From the NCBI GenBank assembly GCA_023432885.1, contig JAEZEU010000024.1, positions 1 to 6,574 of the forward strand: a stretch of 6,574 bases of DNA, written 5' to 3'. This document shows, one piece after another, positions 1 through 6,036 of the stretch. A program made the position numbers and the translations under genes. The notes beneath the pieces were generated by a model, which had not been told where the DNA came from, ran no database searches, and worked only from the letters and a program-made list of their open reading frames with translations. The first letter of the stretch is position 1. Each line of letters starts with the position of its first letter. The DNA comes from Pseudomonadota bacterium (GTDB lineage Bacteria > Pseudomonadota > Alphaproteobacteria > Rhizobiales > Xanthobacteraceae).

Positions 1-1
1 T

Positions 2-532
2 TGGGTGGCGGGGGTCGAGGCTGATATCTCGGGCGTCGGCGTTCGCGCATTCCACGCCCAGCCTCCGCATTGTCCTCAAATACCCTTGGGCTGCACACCT
101 GCAGGGCCCCTGTTGTCCGGCGGCAGCCTCTTAAAGCAGGATGTCAACTGGCTCGCCAGCTTGCGTGGTCGCCTCGGCCGTTCCTGGGGTTCGGGGATGA
201 TCTATGTCACCGGCGGTGCTGCCCTCGCCGGAATCGATTACCAGGCCAATCTGACCGACGGCGTCGGGGGTGGACCCTATTTCCCGGTCAAGGCCAGCAA
301 GACGCAGTCCAGATGGGTCGCCGGTGGCGGCTATGAATGGCCGGTCTGGTCGAACTGGACCATGCGCGGCGAATACCTGTACTACCGCCTCGACGATTTC
401 AGCGCCACGGCGACGTCGGTCGCGGCGTTCACCGGCTGCCGCGGCAACAACGCTGCTCATTGTTCCGCCACCTACCGGTGGGACGGTCTCGACATTCACG
501 CCTTGCGGCTTGGCCTGAACTACAGGCTGTAG
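2..532 (+). CDS. Outer-membrane beta-barrel protein, Omp25-like, C-terminal part (5' truncated by window edge)
   Basis: The frame is open from base 2 (reads WVAGVEADISGVG) to the TAG at 530-532, so the start lies outside the window; the GTG at 5 is internal. Numbering from that GTG, alternating amphipathic strands are visible: WLASLRGRLGRSW (49-61), MIYVTGGAALAGIDY (65-79), RWVAGGGYEWPVWSNWTMRG (103-122), EYLYYRLDDF (123-132) and the last strand ending LRLGLNYRL. This order (WxxSxRGRLG, YxTGGxAxAG, GGGxE, WxxxxEYLYxxL, RxGLNYR) is that of small alphaproteobacterial surface barrels of the Omp25/Omp31 and OmpA-like beta-barrel type. The protein would sit in the outer membrane after Sec export and BAM insertion; its exact function is unknown. 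The final residue is Leu rather than the usual Phe. Two close cysteine pairs (C23/C30, C145/C153) lie in predicted loops. Family assignment is fairly sure; any gene name would be a guess. Confidence 0.85.
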   Translation, partial: WVAGVEADISGVGVRAFHAQPPHCPQIPLGCTPAGPLLSGGSLLKQDVNWLASLRGRLGRSWGSGMIYVTGGAALAGIDYQANLTDGVGGGPYFPVKASKTQSRWVAGGGYEWPVWSNWTMRGEYLYYRLDDFSATATSVAAFTGCRGNNAAHCSATYRWDGLDIHALRLGLNYRL

Positions 533-611
533 CGGCCGACCTCCTCATGCGCGGCTCGATCGGCCCATCCGTCAGATACAAGGAGGCGCTCGGAGGGTGG
601 ATCGCCGAGGC

Positions 612-640
612 TTGACCCCGCAATCCATCACTGCTCAAAC
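612..640 (+). promoter_or_regulatory. Weak sigma70-like promoter candidate upstream of the SDR gene
   Basis: TTGACC at 612-617 matches 5 of 6 bases of the -35 consensus. After a 17-bp spacer, TCAAAC at 635-640 matches only 3 of 6 of TATAAT. It would give a 5' leader of about 80 nt before the SDR ATG at 727. The spacing is ideal but the -10 is poor, so this is only a candidate. Nothing else promoter-like stands out in the 194-bp spacer 533-726. Confidence 0.22.
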
Positions 641-673
641 GCTTTCGATCGTTATGGATGCCGGGTCATTTGA

Positions 674-690
674 GCGAAGATGTGCTTCGC
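674..690. other. Perfect 6-bp inverted repeat in the SDR leader
   Basis: GCGAAG (674-679) and CTTCGC (685-690) are perfect reverse complements around the 5-nt loop ATGTG, 36 nt before the SDR start. No T tract follows, so it is not a standard terminator. It could be a small hairpin in the leader or a short operator half-site pair. A 6-bp match at this spacing could also be chance. Confidence 0.3.
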
Positions 691-726
691 GCGTTGCTCT
701 GGCCGAGGAGAAGCGGATTTTTACGC

Positions 727-1644
727 ATGACAATCAGGTTTGACGGACGCGTCGCCATCGTCACCGGCGCGGGCAATGGTCTTGGACGGGCGCATGCACT
801 GGGACTCGCCAGCCGCGGCGCCAAGGTAGTGGTCAACGATTTCGGCGGCGCGCGCGACGGCACCGGCGGTTCGCTCTCACCGGCGGAAGCCGTGGTCGAG
901 GAGATCCGTAAGTCCGGCGGTACTGCCATGGCCGATGGCGCAGACGTCTCGGATTTCTCGCAGGTGAAGGCGATGGTGGATCGCGCCACCAAGGAGTGGG
1001 GCAGCGTCGACCTGCTCGTCGCCAATGCCGGTATCCTGCGCGACAAGTCGTTCGGCAAGATGGAGGTTCAGGACTTCGCCAAGGTGCTGGACGTGCATCT
1101 CGTCGGGACCTTCTATTGCTGCAAGGCAGTGTGGGACGGCATGCGCGAGCGGAATTATGGCCGCATCGTGCTGACCACCTCATCGTCCGGCCTGTTCGGC
1201 AATTTCGGCCAGGCCAATTACGGTGCCGCCAAGGCCGGCATTGTCGGCCTCATGAACGTGCTCGCCCAAGAGGGCCGCAAGAACAACATCCGCATCAACA
1301 CGATCTCGCCGACGGCGGCGACGCGCATGACCGAAGAGCTGTTGCCGCCGCAAGCGCTGGAACTGATGAAGCCCGAGGCGATCACGCCGGCCGTGGAATA
1401 TATGCTCAGCGAGGATGCGCCGACTCGCACCATCATGGGCGCGGGCGCCGGCTCCTTTGCCGTGATCAAGATCATGGAGACCGAAGGCATCAACCTGCCG
1501 CCGTCCGAATGGACGCCGGATGCTATCGCAGCCCATTTCGATGAGATCGCCGACATGTCGGCCGCGAAGGCGCTGGAAGGCGCATTCGAACAGACGCAGA
1601 AATATGTCGGCCATGCCGCCAAGCGCGCCGGGGTAAAGCTCTGA
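727..1644 (+). CDS. SDR family oxidoreductase, HSD17B4/MFE-2 dehydrogenase-domain type
   Basis: A 305-residue classical short-chain dehydrogenase with a Rossmann fold. Visible motifs are the cofactor loop T13-G-A-G-N-G-L-G20, VVVNDFGG (34-41) with an acidic D38 that favours NAD+ over NADP+, VANAG (98-102), and the catalytic triad S152, Y165, K169 in TSSSGLFGNFGQANYGAAKAG. The fourth tetrad position, usually Asn, is H124 (DVHLVGTF); as I recall, the dehydrogenase domain of peroxisomal multifunctional enzyme HSD17B4 also has His there and shares the FDGRVA, AGILRD, YGRI and NFGQANY segments. The likely reaction is NAD+-dependent oxidation of a (3R)-hydroxyacyl-CoA or similar secondary alcohol in the cytosol; the substrate is inferred. 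After about residue 245 comes a 60-residue tail (EWTPDAIAAHFDEI...KYVGHAAKRAGVKL) with no hydratase or SCP2 domain. The ATG at 727 is preferred to the in-frame ATG at 658 because homology begins at MTIRFDGRVA and the extra 23 residues look non-native; GAGGAG at 705-710 is a somewhat distant ribosome site. Confidence 0.92.
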   Translation: MTIRFDGRVAIVTGAGNGLGRAHALGLASRGAKVVVNDFGGARDGTGGSLSPAEAVVEEIRKSGGTAMADGADVSDFSQVKAMVDRATKEWGSVDLLVANAGILRDKSFGKMEVQDFAKVLDVHLVGTFYCCKAVWDGMRERNYGRIVLTTSSSGLFGNFGQANYGAAKAGIVGLMNVLAQEGRKNNIRINTISPTAATRMTEELLPPQALELMKPEAITPAVEYMLSEDAPTRTIMGAGAGSFAVIKIMETEGINLPPSEWTPDAIAAHFDEIADMSAAKALEGAFEQTQKYVGHAAKRAGVKL

Positions 1645-1673
1645 GCGATCGGCACGTCGGCTAGACTCTTCCT

Positions 1674-1775
1674 TCGTCATGCCCGGGCTTGTCCTGGGCA
1701 TCGACGCCTTTTTGTCGATGCGGCGCCAAACTCGTGAATGGCCGGGTCAAGCCAGGTCAAGCCCGGCCATGACGA
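1674..1775. repeat. Composite palindromic intergenic repeat (REP/BIME-like), 102 bp
   Basis: The outer ends, 1674-1690 (TCGTCATGCCCGGGCTT) and 1759-1775 (AAGCCCGGCCATGACGA), are reverse complements over 17 bp with one mismatch. Inside are three smaller inverted repeats: ATGCCCGGG/CCTGGGCAT at 1679-1701 (one mismatch), GCATCGAC/GTCGATGC at 1698-1721 (8 bp perfect, 8-nt loop rich in T), and ATGGCCGGG/CCCGGCCAT at 1738-1770 (9 bp perfect, 15-nt spacer). It fills most of the 169-bp gap between the SDR and flavoprotein genes. From memory, CGTCATGCCCGGGCTTGTCCCGGGCATC-like units are very frequent between genes in Bradyrhizobium and Rhodopseudomonas; copy number was not tested here. A transcript through it could fold into a long structure and may act as a terminator or mRNA stabiliser for the SDR gene. 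Confidence 0.75.
1745..1764. repeat. 10-bp tandem duplication inside the palindromic repeat
   Basis: GGTCAAGCCA (1745-1754) is followed directly by GGTCAAGCCC (1755-1764), identical in 9 of 10 bases. Removing one unit would bring ATGGCCGGG and CCCGGCCAT to a 5-nt spacer, which is probably the ancestral tight hairpin. The duplication therefore looks like a slippage event within this copy. Confidence 0.7.
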
Positions 1776-1813
1776 GCTATGTTCGAGCCGCCAACTCGGC
1801 GTAGGCTTGCGCT

Positions 1814-3049
1814 ATGTCGGTATCCTCTACACACCACGTCGCCGTCATAGGCGCCGGTCCCGCCGGTCTGATGGCGGCCGAGGTGCTGGTGCGGGGCGGC
1901 GCGCGCGTCACCGTGTATGACGCCATGCCGTCCGCCGGCCGCAAATTCCTGATGGCCGGCCGGGGCGGGCTCAACCTCACGCATAGTGAGCCGCTCCCGG
2001 CATTTTTGTCGCGCTACCGCGAGGCGACGCCGCGGCTGGCAGCCGCAATCGAGGCCTTTCCGCCAGACGCGCTGCGTGGCTGGAGCGAGGCGCTCGGGCA
2101 GCCGACCTTCGTCGGTAGCAGCGGGCGGGTATTTCCCGAGGCGTTCAAGGCTTCACCGTTGCTACGGGCCTGGTTGCGCCGGCTCGACGCCGCTGGCGTC
2201 AAGTTTGCCTTTCGTCATCGCTGGGCAGGATGGGACGAGCAAGGCCGGCTGCAATTTGCGACGCCGGATGGACCGCGCGAGGTGGAGGCGGCCGCCACGG
2301 TGCTCGCGCTTGGCGGCGCAAGCTGGCCGCGGCTGGGATCCAGCGGTGATTGGGTCGCACTTCTTGCGGCGAGGGGCGTCGACATTTCACCGCTCAAGCC
2401 CGCGAACTCCGGTTTCACCGTCGATTGGTCCGATATCTTCCGCGACCGTTTTGAAGGTCAGCCGCTCAAGGGCGTGCAGCTGACGATCGGACCGCACGTT
2501 GCGCGCGGCGAGGCCATCGTCACCCGCAGCGGCATCGAGGGCGGCGCGGTATATGCGCTGTCGGCCGACTTGCGCGATGCAATTCTACGCGACGGGCAGG
2601 CAACGCTGAATGTCGCGCTAAGGCCCGATCTCGGCGCCGACGAACTGGTCCGAAGACTATCCGCGCCGAGGGGGAAGCAGTCGCTGTCGAACTTTCTGCG
2701 CAAGGCAATAAACCTTTCGCCCGTTGCCATCGGTCTGCTGCAGGAAGCTGCAAAGACGTCCGGGACGCCCCTCGCGTCCATATCGCCCGCCGACCTCGCG
2801 CGGCTCGTCAACTCTGTTCCGGTTCGGCTCACCGGCGTCGCGCCGATTGCGCGGGCGATTTCGTCCGCGGGCGGCATTGCGTTCGACGAACTGGATTCGG
2901 ACTACATGATCCGGCGGCTGCCCGGCGTATTCGCTGCGGGCGAGATGCTCGATTGGGAAGCGCCGACCGGCGGCTATCTGTTGCAGGCGTCGTTCGCCAC
3001 CGGCTTCGCTGCGGGGATGGGCGTGCTGAGGTGGCTCGAGCGGGGCTGA
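1814..3049 (+). CDS. HI0933-like FAD-dependent oxidoreductase, TIGR03862 (PP_4765-type) flavoprotein
   Basis: A 411-residue flavoprotein. The N-terminus carries the dinucleotide-binding motif VIGAGPAGLMAAE (11-23) ending in the acidic residue of VTVYDA (32-37). The family signature GRKFLMAGRGGLNLTHSE follows at 42-59. SSGRVFPEAFKASPLLRAWL (102-121), LALGGASWPRLGSSGDW (164-180) and the C-terminal FAD-contact stretch GVFAAGEMLDWEAPTGGYLLQ (371-391) complete the pattern of the HI0933/BaiN family; the W in MLDWEAPTGGY is typical of the TIGR03862 branch. Physiological substrate is unknown; the related BaiN is a bile-acid-pathway flavoprotein, but nothing here suggests that role. It is probably a soluble cytosolic reductase or oxidase. 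The ATG at 1814 sits 8 nt after a weak AGG (1803-1805) and gives the usual short N-terminus before the FAD motif. No partner gene is obvious: the palindromic repeat lies before it and a convergent gene after it. Confidence 0.92.
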   Translation: MSVSSTHHVAVIGAGPAGLMAAEVLVRGGARVTVYDAMPSAGRKFLMAGRGGLNLTHSEPLPAFLSRYREATPRLAAAIEAFPPDALRGWSEALGQPTFVGSSGRVFPEAFKASPLLRAWLRRLDAAGVKFAFRHRWAGWDEQGRLQFATPDGPREVEAAATVLALGGASWPRLGSSGDWVALLAARGVDISPLKPANSGFTVDWSDIFRDRFEGQPLKGVQLTIGPHVARGEAIVTRSGIEGGAVYALSADLRDAILRDGQATLNVALRPDLGADELVRRLSAPRGKQSLSNFLRKAINLSPVAIGLLQEAAKTSGTPLASISPADLARLVNSVPVRLTGVAPIARAISSAGGIAFDELDSDYMIRRLPGVFAAGEMLDWEAPTGGYLLQASFATGFAAGMGVLRWLERG

Positions 3050-3075
3050 CCGCCGCTATGCCATGACGTGTCCGT

Positions 3076-4158
3076 TTAGCGCAACTTCCCCCGTGCAGCT
3101 ACGGCCAGCGTGCCGACGATCTCCTCGCCTCGCACCATCACGACTTCGTCCATCATGTTGACGACGACGCAGACGTGGTTGGGCACGATGCGCACGACGT
3201 CGCCGACATTGGGCCGGGTGTTGCTGCGCGCAAGGTCGAGAAAACCGTGCTCCTCGGCGAAGCGCGCGATCCTGGCTTCGGGGTGTTCGAGGATCAAGCC
3301 GTGGCCGTCGAGGCCGCCGCCGGTATCGGAGGTCAGCGTCTTGGAGCCGGCATCAAGGATGCCGCGATCGGGGGCGGCGCGGCTGACCACGGTCGAGTAG
3401 ATGTTCAGTGCGCAGTCGTTCCAGGAGGCGACGCCGGCGGCGACCTGCATGCGGTCGTTGTAGATATAGGTGCCGGGCCGGTGTTCAGTTGCGCCCTTGA
3501 GCTTGCCGAGGTTCTTCATGTTCGGTGTGCCGCCGGTCGAGACCATGGCCGCATCAAGCCCGTGCGCCCGGACGCCCGCCAGCGCCTCGTCAAAAAACTT
3601 CTGCGCATCGGCCCAGCCGGTCTCGGTCGGGTAAAGCATGAAGCCTGCGAACTTCAATCCCTTCGAGTCCGCGATCTGGCGCGCTAGCGCAATCGCCTCC
3701 GCCGGCGTCTCGACACCGGCGCGCTTGCGGCCGGTGTCGCATTCCACCACGACATTGAGCGCGCGCCCCGATGCGGCCGCGGCTTTGGGCAGATCGGCAA
3801 TGACGACCGGATTGTCAGCAGCGACCGTCATGCTGGCCTTGGCCTGCAAGGCGGCGAGGCGCGCCATTTTCTCCTCGCCGAGCAGGTTGTAGCTGATCAG
3901 GATGTCCTCGATCCCGCCATCCGCCATTACCTCGGCTTCGCCGATCTTCTGGCAGGTGATGCCCTTCGCGCCGGCGGCGATCTGCATCTGCGCCAGCATC
4001 GGGCTCTTGTGGGTCTTGATGTGCGGACGGTTCGCAACTCCTGCCGCATCGCAGGCCGCCTGGATGCGGGCGATGTTGCGCTCGACCCGGTCCATGTCGA
4101 TGACGGCGCAGGGCGTTCCGTACTCGCGGGCGATCCTGGCGGCAAGGGAAGTTGTCAT
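3076..4158 (-). CDS. DSD1-family PLP-dependent enzyme (D-threonine aldolase / D-serine dehydratase fold)
   Basis: 360 residues with an alanine-racemase-like TIM barrel followed by the D-serine-dehydratase-like beta domain. RPHIKTHKSP (44-53) contains K48, the expected Schiff-base lysine to PLP. ECDTGRKRAG (139-148), STGGTP (207-212), RPGTYIYND (227-235) and DAGSKTLTSD (269-278) are family-conserved PLP and substrate-site segments. H328 and C330 in PNHVC are the expected divalent-metal ligands. Known members cleave D-threonine or D-3-hydroxyaspartate to glycine and an aldehyde, or dehydrate D-serine; the sequence alone does not settle which. It is the last gene of the left-running group, 63 nt after uup, and converges with the flavoprotein gene (26-nt gap). 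The ATG at 4158 is supported by a good ribosome site (AAAGGA, 5 nt spacing) and by homology starting within the first 15 residues. Confidence 0.92.
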   Translation of the reverse strand: MTTSLAARIAREYGTPCAVIDMDRVERNIARIQAACDAAGVANRPHIKTHKSPMLAQMQIAAGAKGITCQKIGEAEVMADGGIEDILISYNLLGEEKMARLAALQAKASMTVAADNPVVIADLPKAAAASGRALNVVVECDTGRKRAGVETPAEAIALARQIADSKGLKFAGFMLYPTETGWADAQKFFDEALAGVRAHGLDAAMVSTGGTPNMKNLGKLKGATEHRPGTYIYNDRMQVAAGVASWNDCALNIYSTVVSRAAPDRGILDAGSKTLTSDTGGGLDGHGLILEHPEARIARFAEEHGFLDLARSNTRPNVGDVVRIVPNHVCVVVNMMDEVVMVRGEEIVGTLAVAARGKLR

Positions 4159-4163
4159 GGAAG

Positions 4164-4169
4164 TCCTTT
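4164..4169 (-). promoter_or_regulatory. Ribosome binding site of the DSD1-family gene
   Basis: On the minus strand GAAAGGACTTCC precedes the ATG, giving AAAGGA with a 5-nt spacer. It is the clearest Shine-Dalgarno in the window and fixes the start at 4158, implying the gene is translated independently of uup. Confidence 0.65.
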
Positions 4170-4188
4170 CTCTTGCGCGTATTCTTGT

Positions 4189-4221
4189 CGCAAAACCGGT
4201 GACGTACTTTTGCGGAATATG
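4189..4221. repeat. Small palindromic intergenic repeat, CGCAAAA-N12-TTTTGCG
   Basis: CGCAAAA (4189-4195) and TTTTGCG (4208-4214) are perfect 7-bp inverted arms around CCGGTGACGTAC, followed by GAATATG abutting the uup stop codon. From memory, sequences of the form GCAAAACCGGTGTCCACTTTTGCGGATCATGC are scattered between genes of many Rhizobiales, and this looks like a diverged copy. It lies in the 63-bp spacer between uup and the PLP gene. The arms lack a following T tract on the minus strand, so a classical terminator is unlikely; an operator or attenuating hairpin remains possible. Confidence 0.5.
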
Positions 4222-6036
4222 CTAAGCCTGCTCGATCTCTTCCCGCAGCACTTCCAGCTCCAGCCAGCGGTCCTCGGCCGCCGCAAGCTCTATCTGCGCG
4301 GTGGCGATGGCGGCGGAAGCCTCCTCGAACTTCCTGCGATCTTTCCGGTAGAGATCTGGATCGTCAAGCAGGCGCTGCTGCTTGGCGATTTCCGCCTGCA
4401 GCTTTTCGATGGTCTTGGGCAGCGTTTCCAGCGCGTGTTTCTCGTTGAAGCTGAGCCGGCGCTTTGGCGCGGGCGAGGGGGCCGCGGCCGGGGCTTCCTT
4501 CTTTTCCGCAGGCGAGGGTTCGGCCTTGGCGTGTTCCCGCTTCAGATCGGCGCCGCGCTGCAAGAGCATGTCGGAATAGCCGCCGGCATATTCGACCCAG
4601 CGGCCGCCGCCTTCGGGCACGATCACCGAGGTGACCACGCGGTCGAGGAAATCACGGTCATGGCTGATCAGGATGACCGTGCCCTCGTAGTCGCCGAGCA
4701 TCTCCTCGAGCACGTCGAGGGTTTCCAGATCGAGGTCGTTGGTCGGCTCGTCCAGCACCAGCAGGTTGGACGGCTTGGCCAGCGCGCGGGCCAGCATCAG
4801 CCGGCCGCGTTCGCCGCCGGAGAGGACTTCCAGCGGCGTGCCGCGCTGCTCCTGCGCGAACAGAAAGTCCTTCATATAGCCGATGACGTGCTTGGGCTTG
4901 CCGCCGACCATGACGTGGTCGCCGCGACCGCCGGTCAATGCCTCCGCCAGCGTCGTCTTGGGATCGAGGCTCTCGCGGTGCTGATCGAGCGTCGCCATCT
5001 CGATATTGGCGCCGAGGCGGATGCTGCCGCTGTCGGGCGCAATCGCACCGGTGAGCAGGTTGACCAGCGTGGTCTTGCCGGCGCCGTTCGGTCCGACAAT
5101 GCCGACGCGGTCGCCACGCTGCACGCGGATGGAAAAGCCGTCGACGATCTTGCGGTCGCCATACGTCTTGCCGATGTTCTTGGCCTCGATCACCAGCCGG
5201 CCGGATTTCTCCGCCTCCGCCGCGACGAGATTGGCCCCGCCCGCCGCGCCCTTATAGGTGCGGCGCTGCTCGCGGAGCGCATGCAGATTGCCGAGCCGCT
5301 TGACGTTGCGCTTGCGCCGGCCGGACACGCCATAGCGCCGCCAGTGCTCCTCGTTGACGATCTTGCGATCGAGCTTGTGCTGGTCGCGTTCTTCCTCGGC
5401 CAGCACCTCGTCGCGCCAAGCCTCGAAGGCGGCAAAGCCGCGGTCGATCTGCCTGATCTGGCCGCGGTCGAGCCAGGCGGTGGCGCGGGACAGGTTGGTG
5501 AGAAAGCGGCGGTCGTGGCTGATCAGCACCAGGGCGGAGCGGCGGCCTTCGAGCTCCGCTTCCAGCCATTCGATGGTGGGGAGGTCGAGATGGTTGGTCG
5601 GCTCGTCCAGCAGCAAGATGTCGGGCGAGGGCGCCAGCACCCGCGCCAGCGCCGCGCGGCGCGCTTCGCCGCCGGAAACGTGCGCGGGGTCTTCCTCGCC
5701 GGTGAGGCCAAGCTGCTCGAGCAGATAGCGCGCCTGATAGTGATCGTCGCCGGGGCCGAGGCCCGCCTCGACATAAGCGAGCGTCGTCTTGTGCTCGCCG
5801 AAATCCGGCTCCTGCGGCAGATAGCGGATGGTGGCGCCGGGCTGCACGAAGCGGCTGCCGGCATCGGGCTCGACCAGTCCGGCTGCGATCTTCAATAGCG
5901 TCGACTTGCCGGAGCCATTGCGGCCGATCAGGCAGACGCGTTCATTGGCGGAAACGGTGAGCTCGACGCCGGTCAAGAGCGGCGTGCCGCCGAAGGTCAG
6001 CCTGATGTCCTTGAGCTGGATGAGCGGCGGCGCCAT
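4222..6036 (-). CDS. uup: ABC-F family ATPase, Uup type
   Basis: 604 residues with two tandem ATP-binding cassettes and no membrane segments, as in ABC-F proteins that act on the ribosome rather than as transporters. Cassette 1: Walker A GRNGSGKS (38-45), VSGGE (120-124), Walker B/D-loop LLLDEPTNHLD (141-151), switch H174. Cassette 2: GPNGAGKT (315-322), LSGGE (405-409), LLVLDEPTNDLD (425-436), H459. The charged inter-domain linker (about 185-270) is the segment that reaches the peptidyl-transferase region in this family. A Pro/Ala/Glu/Lys-rich tether (about 503-526) leads to a coiled-coil C-terminal domain (527-604), which is the Uup hallmark (ABC_tran_CTD). Family roles are ribosome rescue or assembly and, for E. 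coli Uup, effects on transposon excision. I chose ATG 6036 over ATG 6042 (adds ML) because GGGTGA at 6043-6048 is 6 nt away and yields a TGATG overlap with the yaiI stop. All catalytic motifs are intact. Confidence 0.93.
   Translation of the reverse strand: MAPPLIQLKDIRLTFGGTPLLTGVELTVSANERVCLIGRNGSGKSTLLKIAAGLVEPDAGSRFVQPGATIRYLPQEPDFGEHKTTLAYVEAGLGPGDDHYQARYLLEQLGLTGEEDPAHVSGGEARRAALARVLAPSPDILLLDEPTNHLDLPTIEWLEAELEGRRSALVLISHDRRFLTNLSRATAWLDRGQIRQIDRGFAAFEAWRDEVLAEEERDQHKLDRKIVNEEHWRRYGVSGRRKRNVKRLGNLHALREQRRTYKGAAGGANLVAAEAEKSGRLVIEAKNIGKTYGDRKIVDGFSIRVQRGDRVGIVGPNGAGKTTLVNLLTGAIAPDSGSIRLGANIEMATLDQHRESLDPKTTLAEALTGGRGDHVMVGGKPKHVIGYMKDFLFAQEQRGTPLEVLSGGERGRLMLARALAKPSNLLVLDEPTNDLDLETLDVLEEMLGDYEGTVILISHDRDFLDRVVTSVIVPEGGGRWVEYAGGYSDMLLQRGADLKREHAKAEPSPAEKKEAPAAAPSPAPKRRLSFNEKHALETLPKTIEKLQAEIAKQQRLLDDPDLYRKDRRKFEEASAAIATAQIELAAAEDRWLELEVLREEIEQA

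Noticed and set aside
658..726. A 23-residue N-terminal extension of the SDR from the ATG at 658
   Set aside because: No ribosome site before 658, residues do not resemble an SDR N-terminus or a signal peptide, and family homology starts at 727.
1180..1701. A 173-codon minus-strand frame opposite the SDR gene
   Set aside because: Arg-rich shadow translation, with its 5' end running into the palindromic repeat; the + strand SDR explains the region.
3175..3687. A 170-codon open frame on the + strand opposite the PLP gene
   Set aside because: Shadow of the DSD1-family gene; no family resemblance, and the minus-strand protein has all its catalytic residues.
4189..4214. Rho-independent terminator of uup
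   Set aside because: The 7-bp arms are AT-rich with a 12-nt loop and the minus strand continues ACAAGAATA rather than a T tract, so it does not fit a classical terminator.
4009..5898. A 629-codon open frame on the + strand, antisense to uup and to the start of the PLP gene
   Set aside because: It is longer than uup itself, but its translation is a low-complexity run rich in Ala, Gly, Leu, Asp and Arg with no recognisable domain, and it lies opposite two genes with complete motifs. High GC with third-position bias leaves few stops in this antisense frame.
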